Source of the DNA: Chelativorans alearensis | Lineage (GTDB): Bacteria > Pseudomonadota > Alphaproteobacteria > Rhizobiales > Rhizobiaceae | Direction: 5' to 3' | NCBI RefSeq assembly: GCF_010993735.1 | Contig: NZ_WQNI01000006.1 | Coordinates: 124,001 to 188,000, forward strand | Length of the DNA stretch: 64,000 nucleotides | In this document: piece by piece, positions 1 through 7,498 of the stretch | Position numbering within the stretch: position 1 is the stretch's first letter | Layout: each line of letters starts with the position of its first letter | Program-made: the position numbers and the translations under genes | The notes under the pieces: model-generated | Told to the model about the DNA's origin: nothing | Seen by the model: only the letters and a program-made list of their open reading frames with translations | The model's database searches: none

Positions 1-296
1 CGGGCATCCTGCCGGTGCACAACTTCACGCAGATGACGCGCTTTGCCGGGCAGTGCGGGGCGCATGTGCCGGCGTGGCTGGCCGAGCGCTTCCAGGGGCT
101 GGAGGACGATCCGGCCACGCACCAGCTCGTGGCAGCCGCGGTCGCGGCGGAACAGGTGCTCGACCTCGTCGAGCGCGGCGTGGAGGATTTCCACTTCTAC
201 ACGATGAACCGCGCCGATCTCGCCTTCGCCATCTGCCACATGATCGGCATACGGCCGGCGGCGGAGAGGATCGGCGTGCAGCCGGCGGCCGCCTAG
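1..296 (+). CDS. metF: methylenetetrahydrofolate reductase, C-terminal fragment
   Basis: This is the 3' end of a gene that begins before the window; the frame enters at base 3 and ends in TAG at 294-296. MetF reduces 5,10-methylene-THF to 5-methyl-THF with FAD, feeding methionine synthesis. The roughly 97 visible residues carry the family's C-terminal signature: a GILPV strand, an RFAGQCGA segment with PxW, and the late HFYTMNR motif that packs near the folate site. The first two thirds of the barrel and the FAD site lie outside the window. The stop codon coincides with the outer end of a palindromic repeat. Confidence 0.88.
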   Translation, partial: GILPVHNFTQMTRFAGQCGAHVPAWLAERFQGLEDDPATHQLVAAAVAAEQVLDLVERGVEDFHFYTMNRADLAFAICHMIGIRPAAERIGVQPAAA

Positions 297-397
297 ATCG
301 TGATGCCTTTTCGTGGAATCGGCATCACGATCCATCTCTTTATTTTAGCATGATCTTATCCGAAAACCGGTATCCACGTTTCGGGATCATGCTCTAA
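294..397 (+). repeat. bipartite palindromic element, copy 1 (GATC-stem variant)
   Basis: Two hairpins are joined by a T-rich spacer. Hairpin A has 12-bp arms (296-307 and 321-332, GATCGTGATGCC and its complement) around a 13-nt loop ending GGAATC. Hairpin B has 9-bp arms AGCATGATC (347-355) and GATCATGCT (385-393) around a core containing GAAAACCGG and CCAC. The left end contains the TAG stop of metF. A near-identical copy lies in the opposite orientation at 15357-15459, and a variant with different stems lies at 51093-51196. Confidence 0.85.
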
Positions 398-412
398 GTC
401 TTTGAACCTACA

Positions 413-450
413 CCTCGGCCCGAAAATCGATTCCGATTTTCGGGCCGAGG
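413..450. repeat. perfect 17-bp inverted repeat
   Basis: Arms of 17 bp (413-429 and 434-450) are separated by ATTC. The inner part reads CGAAAATCG and its complement, the outer part CCTCGGCCC. It lies between the palindromic element after metF and the terminator at 467-490. It could help terminate metF or be another dispersed repeat; there is no T tract directly after it. Confidence 0.75.
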
Positions 451-460
451 CGTAGCGCGC

Positions 461-490
461 AACAGAAAAGGCCGGGTCGCCCCGGCCTTT
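461..490 (-). terminator. intrinsic terminator of the 28-aa membrane peptide gene
   Basis: A 10-bp GC-rich stem (467-476 with 481-490, AAAGGCCGGG and complement) has a 4-nt loop. Read on the minus strand it is followed by TTTTCTGTT, so it fits as the terminator 45 bp after the stop of the small minus-strand gene at 535-621. On the plus strand it has no T tract. Confidence 0.65.
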
Positions 491-534
491 CCTGAACTGT
501 TTCAGCTTCTTCCCGTCTTTTCTTATTGTGCTGC

Positions 535-621
535 TTACGGAAGGACCCCCATGATGACTGCGCCGATGAATGCGAAAGCTGCACATATCACGAGCGCGTT
601 TAGTGGCCGTGTCAGTCCCAT
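535..621 (-). CDS. 28-residue single-pass membrane peptide
   Basis: This short gene runs from ATG at 621 to TAA at 535. The product is one hydrophobic helix preceded by a basic N-terminus (MGLTRPLN, then an Ala/Ile/Phe/Val-rich stretch). Three things support it beyond the open frame: a strong AGAGGAGG ribosome binding site 9 nt upstream, a promoter-like pair TTGGCA and TAGAAT (18-nt spacing) just ahead, and an intrinsic terminator 45 bp downstream. It is its own transcription unit between metF and an exporter gene. Function is unknown; such peptides often modulate membrane complexes or act as stress proteins, but nothing here shows which. Confidence 0.6.
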   Translation of the reverse strand: MGLTRPLNALVICAAFAFIGAVIMGVLP

Positions 622-653
622 AAGCGAATGCCTCCTCTGCAGACTGAAGCCGG

Positions 654-683
654 ATTCTACGGTTTTCCACACGGCATTGCCAA
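654..683 (-). promoter_or_regulatory. promoter of the 28-aa peptide gene
   Basis: On the minus strand TTGGCA (683-678) and TAGAAT (659-654) are separated by 18 nt, a good match to the housekeeping sigma consensus. The predicted transcript start is around 647, giving a leader of about 25 nt that contains the AGAGGAGG site. Confidence 0.5.
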
Positions 684-793
684 GAGCTTTCTATGCTGCG
701 CTGCAGCAGCTTTGTGAAAAACGCTTCTCGCGACCTTGCATTGCCGCTTGAATTTCCTGCGCAAACGCTCCCCTTCACGTTGTGTTAACAACT

Positions 794-1714
794 TCACACA
801 CGCGGTCTGAGAAGGCGGCCGTCTATGGTGATCAGCCCCAGCCCGATCAAAACCATGCCGGCGATCTCGAACGTCTCCAGCCTTTCGCTTAGAAACAGGG
901 CGCCGAGCAGGATGGCGCTGACCGGCACGATGAGGGTGACGAGCGATGCGTTGGTGGCGCCGGCGGACGCGATGATGCGGAAATAGAGGATGTAGGCGAA
1001 GGAGGTGGCGAGCACGGCGAGCGCGACGACCGCCGCCCAGACATGCGCGCTCGCCGAGAACAGGCCCTCCGGCCCGTGCACCAGCATCACCAGGGGGACC
1101 ATGACAACGGTCGAGGCGGTCAGCTGGCCCGTCGCCACCACGGGCGGCGGGATGGCGCGGAAGCGGCGGGCGAAGATGAAGGCGAAGCCGTAGGAGACGG
1201 CCGCGCCGACGAGGGCGAACTTGGCCCAGATCGGCCCGCCGAGGCCGGCAACGAGGCCGGGACCGATCATCACCGCCGTGCCGGCGATGCCGAAGCCAAT
1301 GCCGGCAAGCTTGTTCAAGGAGAGCTTCTCGTCCTGCGTCAGCATGTTGGCGAGGATCGCCGTCCAGAACGGCGTGGTGGCGTTGAGCACGGAGGCAAGC
1401 CCCGCCCCGAGTTCCGTCTGGCCGAGGAAGATGAGGGAGAAGGGGATAATGTTGTTGAGCGTGGCCATGACGAAGAAGCTGCCGGCCATGGGAAAGGCGA
1501 GGCGGAAGCTCGGGCCTCGCAGGGCAAGCCAGAGCTGCAGCACGAGGGCGGCGATCGACACGCGGAACATGACGAGCGCCAGCGGCGCGATCTCGGCCAC
1601 CGCTATGCGGGCAAAGAAGAAGGATCCGCCCCAGATAGCGCCGAGCAGGATCAGCAGCGTCCAGTCCTGCAGCGACATCGGGCGGGCGGTCGCGGCGCTG
1701 GTCCCGGTGGTCAT
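794..1714 (-). CDS. EamA-family (DMT) transporter
   Basis: A 306-residue polytopic inner-membrane protein with about ten transmembrane helices in two EamA repeats. The first begins at the LLILLGAIWGGSFFFARIA segment (residues ~17-35) and the second at the LVGAAVSYGFAFIFARRF segment. EamA proteins export amino acids, nucleosides or other metabolites; the substrate cannot be told from sequence. The start at 1714 is chosen because GAGGGAGA sits 6 nt upstream; an in-frame GTG/ATG further out would add 26 non-conserved residues. It stands alone, convergent to nothing and upstream of unrelated cell wall hydrolases. Confidence 0.85.
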   Translation of the reverse strand: MTTGTSAATARPMSLQDWTLLILLGAIWGGSFFFARIAVAEIAPLALVMFRVSIAALVLQLWLALRGPSFRLAFPMAGSFFVMATLNNIIPFSLIFLGQTELGAGLASVLNATTPFWTAILANMLTQDEKLSLNKLAGIGFGIAGTAVMIGPGLVAGLGGPIWAKFALVGAAVSYGFAFIFARRFRAIPPPVVATGQLTASTVVMVPLVMLVHGPEGLFSASAHVWAAVVALAVLATSFAYILYFRIIASAGATNASLVTLIVPVSAILLGALFLSERLETFEIAGMVLIGLGLITIDGRLLRPRV

Positions 1715-1884
1715 GGCGTTCTCCCTCGTGAAAGGAAGGGCATCCTTAACACCGGTACCATCCGCCACCACCCGTTTTCGCCGCTGGCACAACGGCGATC
1801 GCCGCCGTGGCCCGAGGCGGCGGCGAGGCGTGGGGCGAATGCACGGCTAAAGCGAGTTGCGTTGGGCGCGCGAAGAGGCGCCGG

Positions 1885-3063
1885 CTACAAGTTCGAGAAA
1901 AGCGTCGCCGTGGGCCAGCCGTCCGCCGGCAGGCCCAGGCGCAGCTGCTCCTGGCGCACCGCCTCTCGGGTGTTGAAGCCCAGAATGCCGTCGATGCCGC
2001 CGACGTTATAGCCCCGGTCGGCGAGTTTCTGCTGGAGCTGCTTGATGACCTCCGGCGCCAGGCCGGGCTCCGGGCTGCGCGGGTCGAAAGCGGGTGCGCC
2101 GTCGAAGCGGGCGGCCAGGTGCGCGGCGGTCAGCGTGTAGACCAGCGACTGGTTCCATTCGAGGTAGATGTCGAAATTGTCGTAGGCCAGGAAGGCGGGG
2201 CCTTTATGGCCCATGGGCAGGATGAGGCGGGCGGGAAGGGCGTCGGCCGGCAACGGGCTGCCGTCGCGGCGGGTGATGCCGAACCCAGCCCACTGGCCGC
2301 GCGGCAGCTTGTTCGTCAGCCCGGCCTCTCCCCACGGAAGATCGCCCGGCACGCGCACCTCGTCGAGCCACGGCTCGCCAGGCCTCCAGCCGAGCGCGCC
2401 GATGGCGTGCGCGGCCGTCAGGATGGCGTCGGGCGCGCTGCCCTTGAGATCGACGCGGCCGTCGCCGTCACCGTCCACGCCCTTTTCAAGGTAGTCGCTC
2501 GGCAGCATCTGCAACTGCCCGATCTCGCCGGCCCAGGCACCGGTGACCTCGGCCGTCACCGCGCCCTCATCGATGAGCTTCAGGAGGGCGATCAGCTCGG
2601 GACGGAAGATCTCCGGCCGCCGGCAGTCGTGGGCCAGCGAGGCGAGTGCGTTGAGGGTGGAGAAGTCGCCCTGCACGGCGCCGAAATCCGTCTCCAGCGC
2701 CCAGAAGGAGGCGATGACCGGCCCTGGAACGCCGAACTCGCGCTCGGCGCGGGCGAAGGTGTCGGCGTATTTTTCCAGGTTCCGCCGACCGTGGGTGAGG
2801 CGGTAGTCGTTGATCATGCGGCTGGCGAACTCGCGGAAGGTCTGCGTGAAGACGCCTTGCGCCCGGTCGCTGTCGATCACCCGCTGGTCGAAGGAGGTGC
2901 GGCCGAGCGCTGAAAGCCCGGCAGCGCCGACGCCCTGGCTTGCAGCCTCCGCCTCGACGCCGGCGCGCCAGGCGGCGAAATCACCGCCGCATTCTTGGGC
3001 AAGGGCCGTCGTCGGTATTGAAAGGGCGGCCACGGCCGCGAACAAGGGGCTTCGCAAATACAT
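1885..3063 (-). CDS. MltB-type lytic murein transglycosylase with peptidoglycan-binding domain
   Basis: A 392-residue periplasmic enzyme that cleaves the MurNAc-GlcNAc bond of peptidoglycan to 1,6-anhydro ends. The N-terminus is a Sec signal peptide ending ALA-QE. The catalytic glutamate lies in FWALETDFG (residue ~123), followed by the family's LGQLQML-like segment and an acidic loop DGDGDGRVDL. The last ~60 residues form a PG_binding_1 repeat (IKQLQQKLADRGY ... GILGFNTREAVR). There is no lipobox, so it is soluble, unlike E. coli MltB. It lies 33 bp from the GH25 lipoprotein gene and probably shares its transcript. Confidence 0.9.
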   Translation of the reverse strand: MYLRSPLFAAVAALSIPTTALAQECGGDFAAWRAGVEAEAASQGVGAAGLSALGRTSFDQRVIDSDRAQGVFTQTFREFASRMINDYRLTHGRRNLEKYADTFARAEREFGVPGPVIASFWALETDFGAVQGDFSTLNALASLAHDCRRPEIFRPELIALLKLIDEGAVTAEVTGAWAGEIGQLQMLPSDYLEKGVDGDGDGRVDLKGSAPDAILTAAHAIGALGWRPGEPWLDEVRVPGDLPWGEAGLTNKLPRGQWAGFGITRRDGSPLPADALPARLILPMGHKGPAFLAYDNFDIYLEWNQSLVYTLTAAHLAARFDGAPAFDPRSPEPGLAPEVIKQLQQKLADRGYNVGGIDGILGFNTREAVRQEQLRLGLPADGWPTATLFSNL

Positions 3064-3096
3064 GCCTATCTCCCTCCATAATGACCACGGGCACCG

Positions 3097-3903
3097 TCAG
3101 CTGGTATAGGCCTTCAGCCATTCGCGCCAGGCATTGGCGCTGCCGTGGAAAACATTGATGTCGGCATTTCCCTCGATGCCGGGCAAGACGCCCGTTCCCG
3201 TATATTGCCAGAAAACCCAAGGGTGATTGCCATATTTGTCATCCGGATGACCGGCCACCGAGCGCAGCCAGAAAGGATAGCCCTTGAAGTGCGAGAGGCC
3301 GTTTTTGTCAAAGAAATCGACGGATGTGTAGATTATGGGGCGCTTGCCGTAGTGCCGCTCCACCGCGTCGAGGAAAATCTGCATTTCCTTGCGCACCACT
3401 TCCGCGGGCGGGCGCAGCTTGCACGAGGGGGAGAGGTGGTTCCACTCCATATCCAGCACCGGCGGCAGGGCTGCCGCATCGCGCGGCACGTGGCGGATGA
3501 ACCAGCGTGCCTGCTCGATCGCCGGGCGGCAGAAATAGTAGAAATGATAGGCGCCGCGGGCGATGCCGGCGTCCCTGGCGCCCTGCCAGTTCGCGTTGAA
3601 GGTCTCGTCGAAGCGGTCACCGCCTTCCGTTGCCTTGACAAAGGCGAAGGAGATGCCGCCCCGCGCCAGGCGGCGCCAGTCGACCTCGCCCTGGTATTTT
3701 GAGACGTCGGTGCCGTGGACCGGATAGGTCCAGGGCGGGCGCTTCTCCCATTCATGGGGATCGTTGTCGGCAAAGCGCAGCCCACCGCCGGTGAGTGCTG
3801 GTGCCGGGGCTGAAGGCGAGGGCGCAAGGTCCGCGAAATCGTAGCTCACCCGCGAACAGGCCGTCACCGACATGAGCAGCAGCAAAACCGTCAACAGGCG
3901 CAT
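3097..3903 (-). CDS. GH25 lysozyme-like lipoprotein
   Basis: A 268-residue muramidase-like protein. The N-terminus is a lipoprotein signal with lipobox SVTAC (Cys-16), so it is predicted to be membrane-anchored in the periplasm. The GH25 fold is shown by HGTDVSKYQGEVDW near residue 63, RGAYHFYYF, the catalytic DxE in PPVLDMEWN, and a WQYTGTG strand near the end. GH25 enzymes cut the beta-1,4 bond of MurNAc-GlcNAc. It is followed at 33 bp by a lytic transglycosylase, and the two look like a cell-wall turnover pair. It is divergent from the serine hydrolase gene at 3966. Confidence 0.9.
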   Translation of the reverse strand: MRLLTVLLLLMSVTACSRVSYDFADLAPSPSAPAPALTGGGLRFADNDPHEWEKRPPWTYPVHGTDVSKYQGEVDWRRLARGGISFAFVKATEGGDRFDETFNANWQGARDAGIARGAYHFYYFCRPAIEQARWFIRHVPRDAAALPPVLDMEWNHLSPSCKLRPPAEVVRKEMQIFLDAVERHYGKRPIIYTSVDFFDKNGLSHFKGYPFWLRSVAGHPDDKYGNHPWVFWQYTGTGVLPGIEGNADINVFHGSANAWREWLKAYTS

Positions 3904-3965
3904 TTTTGCGGGAGCCTCCCCGGCGGCGAATCGCTATCGTGCGTTTGTTCTTCCGGGGATAAGCC

Positions 3966-5366
3966 ATGCGGATCGTTCTTTCCATCGTCAAATGGCTCGC
4001 GGGCCTTCTCGTCGTTGCGGTTCCGGCGCTGGCGCTATGGCTATGGCTGGCGCCGCCGGAGCTGATCCGCGTCGGCGCGAGCTATACCGCCAAGATCGTC
4101 TGCTCCAACGTCTTCCTGGCCGGCCGCGAGGCCGAAAGCGTTCTGGCCGAGGACGTGCAGGCGCCGGGCCATCCGCTCCTGAGGCTGATGCGGGTGCGGG
4201 TGGACACGGAAGAGGGGGGCGTGCGGACGGGGCTCTTCGGTGTCTTCGGCGAGGGGCTTGCCGTCTCCCGCGGCGGCACGGGCTGCGCCGCCGTGCCGGA
4301 CGGCGACGTTGCGGCGGCGCGCGGCGCGGCAATTGAGGCGCCGGCGGCGGCCTCCCATGACGACGCGGCGTTGTGGCCGGAAGGGGAGCAGGTGGATACC
4401 GCCGGCTATCCCGAGATCGCCGCCCTTCTCGAGGATCCGGCGATCGTCGGTCCCGGACTGCGTGCCGCGGTGGTGGTCAGCGACGGCCGCGTCGTCGGCG
4501 AGCGTTTCGGCGCGGGCGATGCCGGCCCCGAACGGCGGCTTCTCGGCTGGTCCATGACCAAGACCGTCAACGCAGCCATCGCCGGCACGCTGGTGGGGGC
4601 GGGCAGGCTGTCGGTGGAAGAGGACGGTCTTCTTCCCGAATGGGCCGGCGACCAGCGTTCCGAGATCACGGTCGCCCATCTCCTCGGCCTCGAAAGCGGT
4701 CTTGCCTTCAACGAGGACTACGGCGGGGTCAGCGACGTCACGCGCATGCTCTACCTGGAGCCGGACATGGCGGGTTTCGCCGCCGACATGCCTCTGCTCT
4801 ACCGGCCCGGCGAGCACTTTTCCTATTCCAGCGGGACAAGCGTCATCCTGTCGCGCGTCTGGCAGAACGCATTCGCCGACGAGGAGGAAGCGCTCGCATG
4901 GCCACGGCGGGCGCTGTTCGATCCCGTGGGCATGGAGACGGCGGTCTTCGAGACCGATGCGCGCGGCACCTTTACCGGCTCCTCGTATCTCTATGCCTCG
5001 CCACGCGACTGGGCGCGCTTCGGCCAGCTTCTCCTGCAGGACGGCGTATGGGAGGGGCGGCGCGTCCTGCCGGAAGGCTGGGTGGAATGGATGCGCACGC
5101 CGACACGGGCCTCCGACGGCGAATACGGCCGCGGTGTGTGGATGCAGGGCCCGCGCGTGACGACGCCGCGGGACCAGCATCAGGACGAGGGTTTCGATCT
5201 GCCGGAGGACGCCTATTGGATGATCGGCCATGACGGGCAGACCATCACCATCATCCCCTCGCGCCGCCTGGTGGTGGTGCGCATGGGCCTGACGCCGAAC
5301 GTGCTGGGCTATAAGCCGCAGACGCTGGTGGAGGCGGTGGTGAAGGCGTTGGATGGGAGGGACTAG
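3966..5366 (+). CDS. serine hydrolase, class C beta-lactamase / penicillin-binding family
   Basis: A 466-residue protein with an N-terminal membrane anchor (residues ~4-28, VKWLAGLLVVAVPALALWLW). Catalytic motifs are in order: SMTK (SxxK, Ser ~196), YSSG in the second-motif position (~287) and HDGQ (HxG-type third motif, ~421). This set is that of the AmpC/EstB/DD-peptidase superfamily (COG1680), whose members act as esterases, amidases or peptidases; true beta-lactamase activity is not implied. About 160 residues between the anchor and the domain form a family-specific extension. GGGGAT precedes the start. The gene ends 27 bp from the convergent btaB. Confidence 0.85.
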   Translation: MRIVLSIVKWLAGLLVVAVPALALWLWLAPPELIRVGASYTAKIVCSNVFLAGREAESVLAEDVQAPGHPLLRLMRVRVDTEEGGVRTGLFGVFGEGLAVSRGGTGCAAVPDGDVAAARGAAIEAPAAASHDDAALWPEGEQVDTAGYPEIAALLEDPAIVGPGLRAAVVVSDGRVVGERFGAGDAGPERRLLGWSMTKTVNAAIAGTLVGAGRLSVEEDGLLPEWAGDQRSEITVAHLLGLESGLAFNEDYGGVSDVTRMLYLEPDMAGFAADMPLLYRPGEHFSYSSGTSVILSRVWQNAFADEEEALAWPRRALFDPVGMETAVFETDARGTFTGSSYLYASPRDWARFGQLLLQDGVWEGRRVLPEGWVEWMRTPTRASDGEYGRGVWMQGPRVTTPRDQHQDEGFDLPEDAYWMIGHDGQTITIIPSRRLVVVRMGLTPNVLGYKPQTLVEAVVKALDGRD

Positions 5367-5393
5367 CTGGAGGTCGGCGCGCGCCAACCTCCC

Positions 5394-6062
5394 TCAATCC
5401 TCGCCCGGCACCCGCACCACCGCATGCACTGCATACCCGCAAAAACGCGAGTCGAACGAAAGGCTTGCGCCGCGCCTCTCGCATTCCGATTCAAGCACCT
5501 CGCGCAGTGAATCGCGCGGCGCCACGTGGAAGGCGGCGAGCCAGCGGGTGAGGCCGGTGCGGAACCAGCCGGGAAGCTTCTCCTGGCGGCCGAAATCGAC
5601 GATATGCAGCGAGCCGCCGGGGGCGACGCAGTCCAGCGCGGCGGCGACGGTGCGTTCCCAAGGGGGGATCATCGAGAGCGCGTAGGAGAGGAAGACACGG
5701 TCGAAGTGACGGCGGCCGAAGAGCTTTTCGGCATCGAAGGCGGAGGCGTCGGCCTCGGCGAGCCGCACCTTGCCGGCGATCTTTTCGCGGCGCATGCGCT
5801 TTTCGGCGGTCTCCAGCATGACGCGGGAGATGTCGAGGCCGAAGAGCCGGGCGTCGGGATAGCGTTCGGCGGCGAGCGCCAGGTTGCGCCCGGTGCCGCA
5901 GCCGAGTTCGAGCGCACTGCCGCCCGGCGGCACGGCAAGGCCGGCGATGAGGCCGTCGCGGCCAAGCAGGTAGAACTTGCGGGTGAGGTCGTAGATGTGG
6001 CGCTGACGGCGGTAGACCCCGTCCATCAGCCGCGCATGGGCGGGGCTGTCGGCGACGGCCAT
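5394..6062 (-). CDS. btaB: DGTS synthase subunit, N-methyltransferase BtaB
   Basis: A 222-residue class I SAM methyltransferase. Motif I is ALELGCGTGRN (~residue 48), followed by an LFGLDIS acidic strand. In betaine-lipid synthesis BtaB trimethylates the diacylglycerylhomoserine made by BtaA to give DGTS, a phosphorus-free membrane lipid. The assignment rests mainly on the adjoining btaA: its TGA and the btaB ATG overlap as TGATG, implying coupled translation. The homoserine-lipid specificity itself cannot be read from motifs. The start at 6062 agrees with homologues in beginning shortly before an HARLMDGVYRRQRHIYDLTR region typical of this subfamily. Confidence 0.88.
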   Translation of the reverse strand: MAVADSPAHARLMDGVYRRQRHIYDLTRKFYLLGRDGLIAGLAVPPGGSALELGCGTGRNLALAAERYPDARLFGLDISRVMLETAEKRMRREKIAGKVRLAEADASAFDAEKLFGRRHFDRVFLSYALSMIPPWERTVAAALDCVAPGGSLHIVDFGRQEKLPGWFRTGLTRWLAAFHVAPRDSLREVLESECERRGASLSFDSRFCGYAVHAVVRVPGED

Positions 6063-7306
6063 CAGGCGTCCTTCTTCACGTAGAGGTGGAACCCGCCATA
6101 GATGGCCGAGCGGTCGCGCGCGGAATAATCGCGCGAGCGGGCGAATTCGTAATGCCACTGGTCGAGCAGCGCCTGCGGGAGGCGGCCGGGCAGGAGCGTC
6201 GGCTGCGCGGCGGTGCGGAAGATGACGCGGGCGCCGGGGGCGGCGGTGCGGGTGATCTCGCTCCACAGCGCGTTCAGCTGCCGGTCGCTCATCCAGTCCT
6301 GGGCGTCCAGCAGCACGAAACGGTCGACGCTCGCCGCGGGCTTTATGGCGAGCAACTCTATGAAATTGGCGTGGTGGACGGCGACGCGGCCGGCATTGGC
6401 GCGGATGGTCTCGAAATTGGCGCGCTGGAGATAGGCGGGAAGCGTTGCTTCGCCCTCCTTCGGATAGCGGCGGGCAAAGGCGGCCCAGGCGAAGTAGTTG
6501 TCCTTCAGCGGGAAATGGCAGGCGAGTTTTTCCAGCCGCGCGGAAAGCACCTCGGCCATGGAGCCACTGGCGCCCAGAAGCGCGTCATATTGTGCCGGCG
6601 GGATGCCGAGGCCGAAGAGCGAGGCCTTGCGCGAGGTGGCCCAGCGCACCAGCGGCTTGTCGAACAGGGGCCTCAGCCGCTCCTCGAAGAAGCGGCGCTG
6701 CTCGCGGATGCTTTTCGCGCGCATGATCTCGGAAGGGTCGACGCCGTGCAGGCGGGCGAGGCGGTGGCCCGTGGCGATGAAAAAGCCGAGCAGGCCGGTG
6801 CGGTAGAAATCGCGGTCGAAGGCGCCGATGCGGCGCCGGCCCAAAAGGTCGCGCGCCTCCCAGTAGCGGCGGCTCGTCGCGTCCAGCCTCAGTGCGATGA
6901 AGCGGTCGTATGCTTCTTCGTTGGCCGTCTCGCCCGGCCGGCCGAAGAACCGCAGGAGGTCGCCGTAGGCGGGGAGCGCGGCGAAGGCGGCAAGCTTCAG
7001 CCGGTTGAGGGCCACGTGGGCGGCGTTGAGGTCGACCACGTCGATGCGGGCAGGCGCGCGCGTCAGATAGGCCAGCATGTTGCAGCCGCCCGAGGCGATG
7101 GTGACGACGCGGTGGCCCTCGGCAAGCGCCATTGCCTCCATGTCGACCTCCGGGTCTTCCCAGATCTGCGGGTAGACGAGACCGGAAAAGAGCAGGGCGA
7201 AGACGCGCTCCGAAAGGCCCGCCTTCGTCAAGGCGGCGTTCTGATAAACGGCGCTGCCGATGCGACGGCGGGAGGAGAGGCCGATATCGGCTGAAAGGTC
7301 AGTCAT
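6062..7306 (-). CDS. btaA: S-adenosylmethionine:diacylglycerol 3-amino-3-carboxypropyltransferase BtaA
   Basis: A 414-residue DUF3419 protein. BtaA moves the aminocarboxypropyl group of SAM to diacylglycerol, the first step of DGTS synthesis. Visible signatures are YPQIWEDPEVDMEA near residue 50, VVTIASGGCNMLAYL (SAM site), DLNAAHVALNRLK, and FVLLDAQDWM. The ATG at 7306 is preferred to an in-frame GTG at 7327 because GGGGGA precedes it. In Sinorhizobium meliloti this operon is induced by PhoB under phosphate starvation; here a Pho-box-like direct repeat (7352-7369) and a leader palindrome (7316-7338) lie upstream, supporting the same control. Confidence 0.93.
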   Translation of the reverse strand: MTDLSADIGLSSRRRIGSAVYQNAALTKAGLSERVFALLFSGLVYPQIWEDPEVDMEAMALAEGHRVVTIASGGCNMLAYLTRAPARIDVVDLNAAHVALNRLKLAAFAALPAYGDLLRFFGRPGETANEEAYDRFIALRLDATSRRYWEARDLLGRRRIGAFDRDFYRTGLLGFFIATGHRLARLHGVDPSEIMRAKSIREQRRFFEERLRPLFDKPLVRWATSRKASLFGLGIPPAQYDALLGASGSMAEVLSARLEKLACHFPLKDNYFAWAAFARRYPKEGEATLPAYLQRANFETIRANAGRVAVHHANFIELLAIKPAASVDRFVLLDAQDWMSDRQLNALWSEITRTAAPGARVIFRTAAQPTLLPGRLPQALLDQWHYEFARSRDYSARDRSAIYGGFHLYVKKDA

Positions 7307-7315
7307 GGGAGAATC

Positions 7316-7338
7316 CCCCTTGGACACTGTCCAAGGGG
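7316..7338 (-). promoter_or_regulatory. leader palindrome masking the btaA ribosome binding site
   Basis: Perfect 11-bp arms CCCCTTGGACA (7316-7326) and TGTCCAAGGGG (7328-7338) have a single central base. In the btaA mRNA the 3' arm contains AAGGGG, which is also the start of the Shine-Dalgarno sequence for the ATG at 7306. It may act as an RNA hairpin limiting translation or as a dimeric repressor's DNA operator. Confidence 0.6.
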
Positions 7339-7351
7339 CTAACGGAGGTGC

Positions 7352-7369
7352 GTGACAGGGGCGTGACGG
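7352..7369 (-). promoter_or_regulatory. Pho box (PhoB binding site) of btaAB
   Basis: On the minus strand CCGTCAC, four bases, then CTGTCAC form two heptamers at an 11-bp period, the form of the PhoB consensus (two CTGTCAT units with a 4-bp spacer). It ends about 45 bp before the btaA ATG, which leaves room for a -10 element and a short leader. The spacer GCCC is less AT-rich than usual. Confidence 0.65.
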
Positions 7370-7450
7370 ATTTGCGATGCCGTGTGCACGACCGAGGCAA
7401 CACCCATCATCGGTGGCACACCGCTATACGCATAACTACACATTCCCACC

Positions 7451-7483
7451 TTGAACGCGCTGTTCTTGGTGTGTATTTATACA
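7451..7483 (+). promoter_or_regulatory. hicAB promoter with overlapping palindrome
   Basis: TTGAAC (7451-7456) and TATTTA (7474-7479) are 17 bp apart. The -10 is overlapped by the inverted repeat TGTAT-TT-ATACA (7472-7483), a natural place for autorepression by the HicB antitoxin. The predicted start site is only about 12 nt from the hicA ATG. Confidence 0.5.
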
Positions 7484-7498
7484 TAGGGAGGGGTGCGC

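Noticed and set aside
1807-2913. Plus-strand frame of 368 codons opposite the lytic transglycosylase gene
   Set aside because: Composition is that of an antisense GC-rich frame, and the minus strand encodes a full transglycosylase with signal peptide and catalytic Glu.
3966-5366. True class C beta-lactamase
   Set aside because: The SxxK and HxG motifs fit the superfamily, but the second motif is YSSG rather than YxN and the protein is membrane-anchored with a long extension, so resistance activity is not claimed.
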